Source: Nitrospira sp.
GTDB lineage: Bacteria > Nitrospirota > Nitrospiria > Nitrospirales > Nitrospiraceae
DNA length: 64,000 bases
Reading direction: 5' to 3'
Assembly: GCA_024998625.1 (NCBI GenBank)
Contig: JACOEL010000005.1
Coordinates: 1-64,000 of the forward strand
Below are positions 25,095 to 34,600 of the stretch, one piece after another. Both the position numbers and the translations under genes were made by a program. The notes under the pieces were generated by a model, which made no database searches, was not told the DNA's origin, and was given only the letters and a program-made list of their open reading frames with translations. Within the stretch, counting starts at the first letter, position 1, and each line of letters opens with the position of its first letter.

Positions 25095-26432
25095 TCACGT
25101 TGTCGAAGAGCGAAGGACGCGGATCGCTTTCCACCGCTCCGACCGATAGCGCCAGAGCATGAGCGCCATGCGCAGCGTCCAGTCCGCGATCATGGCCAGC
25201 CAGACGTAAAACACTCCCAGCGTCAGCCAGTAGCCCGCCACAAAGGCGATGGGGATACGCACGCCCCACATGCCGATCATCGTCGCGATCATGATGAACC
25301 GCGTGTCGCCCGCGCCGCGTAACGACCCGGCCAACACCATGGTCAGGGCCAATGGTACTTGCAGCAATGCCACGATCTTGAGAAACACGGTACCCAGATC
25401 GATGACTGCTTCATCGCTGGTGAATGCACGGAGGAGGGCATAGGGAAAAAAGAAAAACACAATGCCCATGGCGGACATGATGAAGGTAGCCAACCGGTTC
25501 GCTTCCCAGTTTTCGAGTTTGGCCCGTGTGTATTTGCCGGCACCGATACTTTGCCCGACCATGGTGGCGGCGGCGATGGCAAAGCCGTAGCCAGGCAGGA
25601 ACGAGAGAGATTCGATCGAGAGTCCCACCTGGTGGGCAGCATAGGAGACTGTGCCGTAGATCAACACGATTTTGGTGTAGAGTAGAATACCGGCCTGTTG
25701 CACGATCCGTTCGCCGGAGACCGGCGCACCCACTTGCCAGATGGTGCGGAGCATGTCCCATCTCAGCCGCTTCGACGGTTTGAGAATCGTCCGGCAGCGC
25801 GAAAACAGATAGATTGAGCCGGTCGCTTCCGCAATCCCGACAGCGACGGCAGCCCCTTTTACACCGAACGCCGGTAATCCCCATTGGCCATAGATCAGCG
25901 GATAGGCAATGGCGATGTGGAGCGCATTGACCATGATCATGGCGTACATCGGTGTCTTGGTGTCCCCGGTCCCCTGGAGAATCGACGAGAGCACTGCCAG
26001 GAGCACAGTGAATGGAATGACGAGAAAGATCAGGTTTGAGTAGGGGAGTGCGAGGGCAATAACCTCCGGCTGTGCGCCGAGCAGCTGCATGATGAGACCG
26101 TTCGCCGACAGGCCGAGCAGGGCCAGGGCGAAGGCCACGCATATCGACAGGCCGAGAAAATGGCGGGAGGCCTGACCTGCTTCTTCATACCGGCGGGCGC
26201 CCCACTGTTGCGCGATGATGACGTTGGTTCCGACCGAGAGACCCGACACGAGGGTCGTTGCGATAAACGCAAGCAGTTGGCCCAAACCCACAGCGGCAAT
26301 GGGAATCGCGCCCAACCCTCCGACGAGGAAGACCGCGACGATACCCTCGGTTCGCTGCAGCAGGCTGCTTACGGTCACCGGGAGCGCGAGGGTCATGACC
26401 GATCGTCTGATTTGTGCGACGCCGTTTCCCAT
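25095..26432 (-). CDS. MATE family efflux transporter
   Basis: This is a 445-residue integral membrane protein with about 12 hydrophobic segments in two homologous halves. It is typical of Na+ or H+-coupled MATE exporters of drugs and metabolites. Characteristic stretches are LGQLLAFIATTLVSGLSVGT, TNVIIAQQWGARRYEEAG, VLSSILQGTGDTKTPMYAMI and, in the second half, ATMVGQSIGAGKYTRAKLE followed by LAGSLRGAGDTRFIMIATMI. The substrate is unknown. It is convergent with the PanE-fusion gene across the inverted-repeat element and divergent from the DUF2779 gene. Confidence 0.93.
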   Translation of the reverse strand: MGNGVAQIRRSVMTLALPVTVSSLLQRTEGIVAVFLVGGLGAIPIAAVGLGQLLAFIATTLVSGLSVGTNVIIAQQWGARRYEEAGQASRHFLGLSICVAFALALLGLSANGLIMQLLGAQPEVIALALPYSNLIFLVIPFTVLLAVLSSILQGTGDTKTPMYAMIMVNALHIAIAYPLIYGQWGLPAFGVKGAAVAVGIAEATGSIYLFSRCRTILKPSKRLRWDMLRTIWQVGAPVSGERIVQQAGILLYTKIVLIYGTVSYAAHQVGLSIESLSFLPGYGFAIAAATMVGQSIGAGKYTRAKLENWEANRLATFIMSAMGIVFFFFPYALLRAFTSDEAVIDLGTVFLKIVALLQVPLALTMVLAGSLRGAGDTRFIMIATMIGMWGVRIPIAFVAGYWLTLGVFYVWLAMIADWTLRMALMLWRYRSERWKAIRVLRSSTT

Positions 26433-26527
26433 GGGGCGTCATCCTACCAGAACTCGGTTGCGGACGAGGATGTCCTTCTCCCGGGACTGGACAAGAGGCG
26501 TACGGCTTCGGTAGCCTGGACTTATCC

Positions 26528-28033
26528 ATGTTGATCACGCCCGAGCCTGCCGCTCGTTCCTCCTATCGGCTGTCAAAATCGCGATATCTGTCGGGCCTGC
26601 AGTGCCATAAGCGTCTGTACCTGGAAATTCATGCTCCGGCGTTGGCCACGAAGCCGGATGCGGCCACACAAGCCATTCTCGACATGGGCACAGATCTCGG
26701 TGAACTCGCCCGTCGGCGATTTCCCGGCGGTCGACTCGTCACGGCCGGGTACCGCCAATCTCAGGAGGCCCTGGCGCAGACGGCCGAGCTTCTCCAGGAT
26801 TCGACGGTATCGGCCATCTTCGAAGGCGCATTTCAGTTCGACCAGGTCTTGATCCGTGTCGATGTGCTGGAGCGTGTCGGAGTGAACGCATCGGGACAAC
26901 CCACCTGGCGGCTGGTGGAAGTGAAATCCTCCACCAAGTTAAAGGCGACCCATGTGGAGGATTTGACGATCCAGAGCTACGTGCTCGAAGGGGCTGGTCT
27001 GGTGCTCGAGGACATCTGCCTCATGCATGTGAACACACAGTATGTGTTCGATGGTGTGGAGCTCGACCTTGGCCAATTATTCAGCATCCGTTCCCTCAAT
27101 GAAATGATACGCCTGCGCTTGCCGGAGGTGCTCTCACGTCTGACCTCGATGCACGCCGCGTTGAGCGAGATGTCGGCGCCGCCCATTACCCCGGATGAAC
27201 ATTGTCACAGTCCCTACGAATGTCCCTTCTGGGCCCATTGCACGCAGGAGAAGCCGCCTCGCTGGATTTATCATCTGCCGGGTAGCAGCAAGACCGTCGT
27301 TCAGCTGCGCGAGTTGGGCGTGGAGACCATCGACGACATTCCTGATCACGTGACGTTGACGCCGGTGCAGCGACGGGTGAGGGACAATCGGGAATGGATC
27401 GGGGAAGGCTTGCGGTCGGCGCTGGAGAAGATCGTGTATCCCGTGCATCATCTGGATTTTGAGACGTTCATGCCGGCGGTGCCGAAATTCGTGGGGACCA
27501 GGCCCTATCAGGTGATTCCCACTCAATGGTCCAACCACATCGAATATCCCGATGGACGGCTCGATCATGCCGAGTACCTCTGCCGCGACGGGCGTGATCC
27601 GCGTGAAGAATTGGCCGTCACGTTGCTGGATTCGTTGGGTGCCGCGGGCAGTATCTGTGTGTATTCGAGTTATGAACGTTCGGTGCTGGAGCGTCTGGCT
27701 GAAGATTTCCCGTCACTGCGAAAAGAGCTGAAGCGGGTGATGGCGAGGCTGTGGGACCTACACATTGTCATCAAGGATCACTACTACCATCCGGCCTTCG
27801 AGGGCAGCTATTCGATCAAGGCCGTGCTGCCGGCGGTGGTGCCATCGCTGAGTTATGCCGATCTGGCGATCGGAGACGGGGGCGTGGCGGCCTGTGAATA
27901 TGCCCGCATGATCTTTTCGGTCAGTGACTGGATCGAAAAATCTCAGATCGAAGAGGCGCTCCTGCGGTACTGCGAACGCGACACCCTGGCGATGGTCGAA
28001 TTGCGGAGGGAGTTGAAGAAACGAGCTGGTTAG
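26528..28033 (+). CDS. DUF2779 protein with Cas4-like Fe-S nuclease and DEDD exonuclease-like halves
   Basis: The 501-residue protein combines two nuclease folds. The N-terminal half has RecB/Cas4-type PD-(D/E)XK features: FDQVLIRVDVLERV, then Glu131 and Lys133 in LVEVKSS, then LTIQSYVL. Four cysteines are placed as in Fe-S nucleases: Cys26, and Cys226, Cys232 and Cys238 in HCHSPYECPFWAHC. The C-terminal DUF2779 half carries Asp310 and Glu312 in HHLDFETF, LWDLHIVIKDHYYHP and Asp485 in RYCERDTLAMVEL, a DEDD (DnaQ-like) pattern. ATG 26528 is chosen because the longer frame enters the MATE promoter region. It stands alone; a DNA-repair or defence role is possible but unproven. Confidence 0.8.
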   Translation: MLITPEPAARSSYRLSKSRYLSGLQCHKRLYLEIHAPALATKPDAATQAILDMGTDLGELARRRFPGGRLVTAGYRQSQEALAQTAELLQDSTVSAIFEGAFQFDQVLIRVDVLERVGVNASGQPTWRLVEVKSSTKLKATHVEDLTIQSYVLEGAGLVLEDICLMHVNTQYVFDGVELDLGQLFSIRSLNEMIRLRLPEVLSRLTSMHAALSEMSAPPITPDEHCHSPYECPFWAHCTQEKPPRWIYHLPGSSKTVVQLRELGVETIDDIPDHVTLTPVQRRVRDNREWIGEGLRSALEKIVYPVHHLDFETFMPAVPKFVGTRPYQVIPTQWSNHIEYPDGRLDHAEYLCRDGRDPREELAVTLLDSLGAAGSICVYSSYERSVLERLAEDFPSLRKELKRVMARLWDLHIVIKDHYYHPAFEGSYSIKAVLPAVVPSLSYADLAIGDGGVAACEYARMIFSVSDWIEKSQIEEALLRYCERDTLAMVELRRELKKRAG

Positions 28034-28164
28034 CGCCTGCCTCTTGTACGAAGCCATTTCACCATCTGCATGCACGTCGTTCCGATCGATTCATCCGCCA
28101 TCAACGCGATTCCCCCCAAGGCCAACAGCGTCATCACCAGCGCAGCTTCAGATTGTTCGAACAT
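28030..28164 (-). CDS. Small single-pass membrane protein (44 residues)
   Basis: The start MFEQSEAALVMTLLALGGIA is preceded by AGGAGGG five bases upstream of the ATG, a near-perfect ribosome site. One hydrophobic segment (residues 8-23) is followed by a short tail rich in Lys and Arg, so an N-out membrane peptide is likely. It is convergent with the DUF2779 gene and the two reading frames overlap by four bases. I do not recognise a family. The strong ribosome site is the main reason to believe it. Confidence 0.55.
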   Translation of the reverse strand: MFEQSEAALVMTLLALGGIALMADESIGTTCMQMVKWLRTRGRR

Positions 28165-28360
28165 GCGGCCCTCCTGTGTGAAACAGAGAGTAGCCTGAAC
28201 TATCGGCGCCGGACAGACCACTGGAGGAGGGGGAGCGCCCAGGGCTTCGGTAGGTGCTCAGCCTGTAAGGTGGTGACGACGAAGAGATCTGATTAGAAAT
28301 TCAGGAAAAACTTAGCGGCGGCGAATCCTACCGGCAGAGTGTTGAGGTGTTGCCCAGGTA

Positions 28361-28448
<88 letters not shown>

Positions 28449-28555
28449 GCACCATGGCCGACGAAGACGTGCAGCTTACCCTGGACGATCTCAAGATTCA
28501 AACAAAATCATGTGCTTGGAGGAGACTTTCTTCCGCCACTAGGGGTATCTCACGA

Positions 28556-28584
28556 TTGAGCAAAAGGTGATTCTGTTTTGTAAT
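28556..28584 (+). promoter_or_regulatory. Possible promoter of the lipopeptide operon
   Basis: TTGAGC (28556-28561), a 17-base spacer and TGTAAT (28579-28584) form a plausible sigma70 promoter upstream of the NRPS gene. Recognised by eye only. Confidence 0.35.
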
Positions 28585-28653
28585 GCATACATTCCGCCGT
28601 AGACTCACCTGGTACCGTGAGGCCAGCCGGAGATAGTGGTGTGACCAGATTTT

Positions 28654-28670
28654 TTGTGGTTACATCACAA
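28654..28670. promoter_or_regulatory. Operator-like palindrome upstream of the NRPS
   Basis: TTGTG (28654-28658) and CACAA (28666-28670) flank a seven-base centre. The site resembles a CRP/FNR-type dyad in form, though its spacing is not the CRP consensus. It coincides with the left-most TTG start of the NRPS frame, which argues that translation begins further downstream. Confidence 0.35.
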
Positions 28671-31600
28671 TAGGTCTACGACCCGTGGCCTCTTGGTGCG
28701 TCTCGGTCCCACTGGGGTTGAGCATTCTGTGGTCAGACATCCATCCGTCACTATTCCACCCGGCGAAACCCTGCTCGATGTCTTACGTTGGCGGGCCGAG
28801 CATCAACCCGACCAGACGGCGTACGTCTTTCTGCGCGATGGGATCAGCCCCAATACCGTCCTGACGTACAGACAGCTCGATGCCAAAGCTCGCTCGATTG
28901 CCGGTTATCTGCAATCCAGGTTCGCAGCGGGAGACCGCCTGCTCCTGGTGTATCCGCCCGGTCTTGAATTCGTCCAGGCCTTTTGGGGGGCGTTGTATGC
29001 CGGGTTAATCGCCGTGCCGGTCCCCCCGCCGGATGCTTTTCGCGCAAGGGTCGGTGTCGCGCGCGTCCGGCGTATTGCCGAGGATGCCGGCGCGGCCGGA
29101 ATCTTGAGTACAAACCAGATTCTGGAGCTGACGCGGGCGCAGGGGCCTGCGATTCCACTGGAACAGTGGCTGGTCTTTGATGCCGTCACCCCGGACTCGA
29201 CGGCTCAGTGGACGCCGAGTCATTCGCTCCCATCCACTCTGGCCTATTTGCAATATACGTCCGGTTCGACCTCCGCTCCCAAAGGCGTGATGGTCAGCCA
29301 CGGGAATATGACCGCACAAAGCCGGTGCATTACCGACGCCGGTTGTTACGATGCCCATTCCGTCGCCCTGTCCTGGATGCCGCATTTCCACGACTATGGA
29401 TTGGTAAAGGGCATCATCCAGCCCGCCTGGATCGGCCGCCCGGCCTACCTCATGTCGCCGCTCACGTTTCTGAAGCGGCCCCTGCGCTGGCTTGAAGCGA
29501 TTCAACGGTATCAGGTTACGCATAGTGGCGGGCCCAACTTTGCCTACCGTCGCTGTGTGGAGACCATCGCTCCCGAAGATTGCGCAAAGCTGGATCTCTC
29601 CGGTTGGCAGGTCGCGAGTTGCGGCGCAGAACCGATCGCTCACGATACCATCGATCGATTTGCTGAGGCGTTTGCTCCGTCCGGGTTCCGGCGTGAGGCA
29701 TTTTTCCCTGCATACGGGATGGCGGAGTACACCTTGTTGATCTCGTTGAAGCGGGAAGGTGTGGCACCCACGGTACAGGCATTGGATCCGATGGCATTGG
29801 AGCGAGGGTTGATTTTCGAAGCCAGGACGGGGGGAGGGTCAGTCCGGCACGTCGTTGGATGCGGCGCTCCGGTGGGAGATACCCGGGTGGTCATCGCCCA
29901 TCCGGATACCCTGTCCCGCTGTGCCGCGCAACAGGTCGGCGAAATCTGGTTGGCCGGCGCCAGTACGACACAGGGATACTGGAACAATCCGGAGGAAACT
30001 GCACGCGCCTTCGGCGCAACGCTTCGGGATACGGGCGAAGGGCCGTTCCTGCGGACCGGTGACCTCGGGTTCGTCAAAGACGGTGAAGTCTTTGTCACCG
30101 GGCGGTTGAAGGACCTGCTCATCGTGCGAGGTAGAAATCACTACCCGCAGGATATCGAGCGAACCGTCGAGCAAAGCCACAGGCTGTTTCGGGGTGGGGG
30201 TGCAGCCGCCTTTCCTATCCAGGATGCGGGGGAGGAAGCGGTGGTAGTTGTGCAGGAGGTCGAGCGCCAGGCGACGACCTTGCCCCTCGATGAGCTGGCA
30301 GCCGCGATTCGTTCTGCCGTAGCCGAACAGCATGACCTCCATGTCTTTACCATCATCTTCATCAAGGCCGGAAGCCTGCCGAAGACGTCGAGTGGAAAAG
30401 TCCAACGACGTGCCTGCCGCGATCAATTTCTGGCCGGCCGACTTTCCATTATCGGAAAGAGTGTCTTGCCGGCGACTCCGTCCCAGGCCCGGTCAGTGGT
30501 CGTCAAGATAGAAGACCTGCGGGTGCTCTCGCCTGATGTGCGGCGGCGGCAGATTGAGCAGGCGGTGGAGGGAATGATTGCCGATCGCCTTGGGTGCAGC
30601 CGAGAGGCCATAGCCCGTGACCGGCCGATTCATCTTCTGGGACTCGATTCGTTGATGGCCGCCGAGGTCTCGCATCGCGTGGAGGAATCGTTCCATGTTC
30701 CGCTTTCCTTGCAACAGCTGTTGGGAGGCGCGACACCCGGCGATCTGGCTGAGACCATCGAAGCGGGAATATTCCGGGAAGGCAGTGAACTCGCTGCTGC
30801 CGGCCGCCCGAATCTCACAGCGGAGAATGTCGCTCCACTGTCCGAGAATCAGGCGGCCCTGTGGTTCCTCAGCCAATTGGCTCCGGATAGCGCCGCTGCC
30901 AACGTCTCCGTCATTCTGCCTCTGCCGTTCGACGTGAATCAGGTCGCACTGAAACAGGCGCTCGATCGACTCGGTGAGCGCCATGCGACGCTTCGGACGA
31001 CCTATGACATACAGGACGAGGTGCCGGTTCAACGCATTCATACCCGGCTGCCTTTGAGCTGGACGATCATCGATGCTTCCACATGGGATTGGGCGCGTTT
31101 GCGTCGGGAAGCCATGGAAGCGGCGGCGATTCCGTTCAACCTGGCGCACGGCCCCCTGTGGAGGGCGTCGCTATTCAAGGGAAAACGGCAGGCGTGGTTG
31201 TTGCTGGTCGCGCATCATATCGCCGTGGACGGTTGGTCGATGATCCACTTGGTCGAGGAGCTCAAGCGGCACTGCGCTTCCGATGGATCCACGCTTCAGG
31301 AGGGATCGAACGGACACGGCAGCCAGCCGGCTCCCTATGGTGAGTTCATCAATTGGCATCGTGCGCTGCTGGCGAGTGAAGAGGGACGGCGACTGGCTCA
31401 GTATTGGAAGTCGAGGCTGGCAGGTGAATTACCGAACTATGACATGCTCTACGATCGGCCGCCGACGACGGTTGAACCAAGCCGGTACGCGTGGGATGCG
31501 GTTCAGATCGGTCCGGCTTTGACGGAGCGGCTCAAGGCCTTCGCGCAGGCGGAAGGCACGACGCTATATACCGTCTGTCTGACTGCGCTTCACGCCTTGC

Positions 31601-34600
31601 TGTACCGCTACACGAATGTGGAAGACACAGCCGTGGTTACTCCGGTATTCGGTCGAAGCCGGTCCCGATTCGCCCAGACCGTCGGTGATTTTGTGAATAT
31701 GCTCGTGCTGCGGGAAACCGTGCAGCCCGATTCGACTAGCCGCGACCTTCTGGCGCAGACCAAACGTACTCTGCTGGAAGCTCTCGATCATCAGGACTAT
31801 CCCTATTCGCGGCTCGTGTCGGACTTGCGACCGGCCCGCGATCGTCAACGCACGCCCTTGGGACAAATCCTGTTTGTGCTGCAACAGTTCAAGTTGCTGG
31901 CGGAACTCGATCAGCGGATGAGTGCGTGGCCATCATCTGCTGCTGAATCGTGCCTGCCTCCGTGGGAGGCCTATGTCATTCCCCAGCAGAGTGGGCAATT
32001 TGATCTTTGCCTTGAGCTGGCCGAATCGGAGCAGGGGTTAACCGGCTACTTCGAATACAAAGACGAACTCTTTACGCCCGACCGGATGGCACGGATGCAG
32101 CAGCATTTCGTTCGGGTGCTGGAGGGGCTTGTCGCCGATCCTTCCGCGCCGATCGGGTCGCTCCCTCTCATGTCCGAGGCGGAATGCCGTGAGACGGTCC
32201 TGACCTGGGGACGTTCTTCGGAAGCGACGGAGCCGGCACAGTGCCTCCATCGCCAAGTCGAAGCACAGGTGTCGCGTACCCCCGACGCGATTGCGGTTCG
32301 ACAGGGCGATCAGGAATTGACCTATCGGGAGTTAAATGCGCGCGCGAATCGTGTGGCCCATTACCTACGTCGGCGGGGTGTCGCGCCCGGTGTGGTCGTC
32401 GGCCTCTGCCTGGAACGATCGCTCAACTTGATCGTCGGCATGCTCGGCATTCTCAAGTCTGGCGGGGCCTACCTGCCTCTGGATGCCGATTATCCGACAG
32501 ACCGTTTGGAATATATGCTGAGGGATAGCCAGGTCCGGGTGTTGGTGACGCAACAGGATCAACTCGCCCGGCTGCCTGCGACGAACTCCCACACGATTTG
32601 TCTCGATTCCGAATGGGACCAAATCGTCCGCTTTCCGGACGATGCCATTGAAGGCGCGGACGTTCCGGAGAATCTCGCCTATGTGATCTACACGTCCGGT
32701 TCGACCGGACAGCCCAAGGGGGTGATGATCGAACATCGATCGATCGCCAACTATGTGCGGGCGATCACGGAGATCGCGGGTGTTCACTCGCGCGACCGCG
32801 TGCTGCAATTCGCGTCGATGAGTTTCGACACCGCCGCCGAAGAAATGTTTCCCTGCCTCACGACGGGTGCGACATTGGTGCTGCGCACTCAGATGATGAT
32901 CGATTCGGTGTCGGGCTTCCTGGATCGATGCCGTGAGTGGCAACTGACGGTGTTGGACTTACCGACGGCCTATTGGCATGAGGTCGTCACCCGCATGGAA
33001 TTGGAACAGCTTACCTTCCCGGAGTCGGTGAAGACGGTGATCATCGGTGGAGAACGTGTCCTGCCCCAGATCGTGCAGCGGTGGGCGAAACTGGTCGGTC
33101 GGACGGTTCGATTGTTGAACACCTATGGGCCGACGGAAACGACGGTCGCCGTCACCTGGTCGGATCTCACGGGCCTTGGCGTGCAGGAGGAGTTGCACGA
33201 GGACGTGCCGATCGGGCGCGTGATTTCACAGTCCTCCGTCTATGTGTTGGATCGGCATCGACGTCCGGTTCCGGTGGGCGTGCCCGGAGAACTCTATGTC
33301 GGCGGTGTCGGGGTGGCGCGAGGCTATCGTGGCCGACCGGAACTCACTGACACGAAGTTTATTCCCGATCCGTTTTCAAGTCTTCCGGGAGCCCGTCTGT
33401 ATCGGACCGGCGACCTGGTGCGCTGGCGACCGGACGGGCAACTCGACTATCGCGGCCGTGTAGATCGCCAGGTCAAGATTCGCGGCTATCGGATCGAACT
33501 GGAAGAGATCGAAGCGCTGCTGAATCGGCATCCGGACCTGGAGCGTGCGGTGGTCGAGGTGCGGGAAGATCAGCCGGGTGATAAGCGGATCGTCGCCTTC
33601 ATGGTCCCTCGTCCGCAGAACCGGCTGGGACTGGTGCAGCTACGCGAACAGCTACGGAGCCAGTTGCCCGCACACATGATTCCTTCGGCCTTTGTCGAGA
33701 TGGAGACGCTTCCTCTGACGGTCAATGGAAAAGTGGATCGCGCTGCCCTCCGTGTCGCTACGGACAGTCGCGCGAGCAAGGTCGATCTCTCCTCTGAGTT
33801 TCTCGCGCCGCGAACGCCCACAGAGCAAGTGCTGGCCGACATCTGGGGGGAAATCCTCCATGTAAAGGATGTCGGCGTGCATGACAACTTCTTCGAACTG
33901 GGGGGCCATTCGCTGCTGGCGACACAACTGGTGTCCAGAGTCCAAGCCCTCTTCCGGGTCGTTCTGCCTCTGCGACAAGTGTTCGAGCGGCCGACCATTG
34001 CGACACTGGCCGAGGTGATCAAACGCTCCCAGGAGACCAGAAAGCAGCAGTCGGACCGGGACGGACAACCGATGACCAAAGCGGCGCGTGGAACGCCGTT
34101 GCCGCTGTCGTTTGCGCAGGAACGGATGTGGTTTCTCTATCAGTTGTCGCCGACCGGCGCCGCCTATAACATTCCGGCCAGCGTGCGTCTGCACGGTCCG
34201 CTCAATCGGGCAGCGTTGCGCTGGAGTGTGGCTGAGCTGGTGCGCCGCCACGATGCGCTCCGGACGACGTTTGCCACGGTGGATGGTCAGGCGCGTCAGA
34301 TTGTTCATACCTCGTTGGATCCGCTCTGGGTGGAAGAAGATCTGCGCGGGTTGCCTCGTGAGATGCGCGAGGTTCGGGCGTTGGAACTGGCAACCGCCGA
34401 GGCGCGCCGTCCATTCGACCTCGGGCAGGGTCCGTTGCTGCGTATTCTGCTGGTTCAATTGGGCGAAGAGGATTATGTGTTGGTGGTCAGCACCCACCAC
34501 ATCATTTCCGACCAATGGTCGTACGGTGTGATCGCCCGTGAACTGGTGAAGTGCTACAACGCGTTCTGCGCGGGAAAACCCGTTGCGATTCAACCGGAAC

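Noticed and set aside
34495-34515. HHIISDQ in condensation domain 2 as an inactivating change
   Set aside because: Both His and the Asp of HHxxxD are kept; Q after D is a tolerated variant in functional condensation domains.
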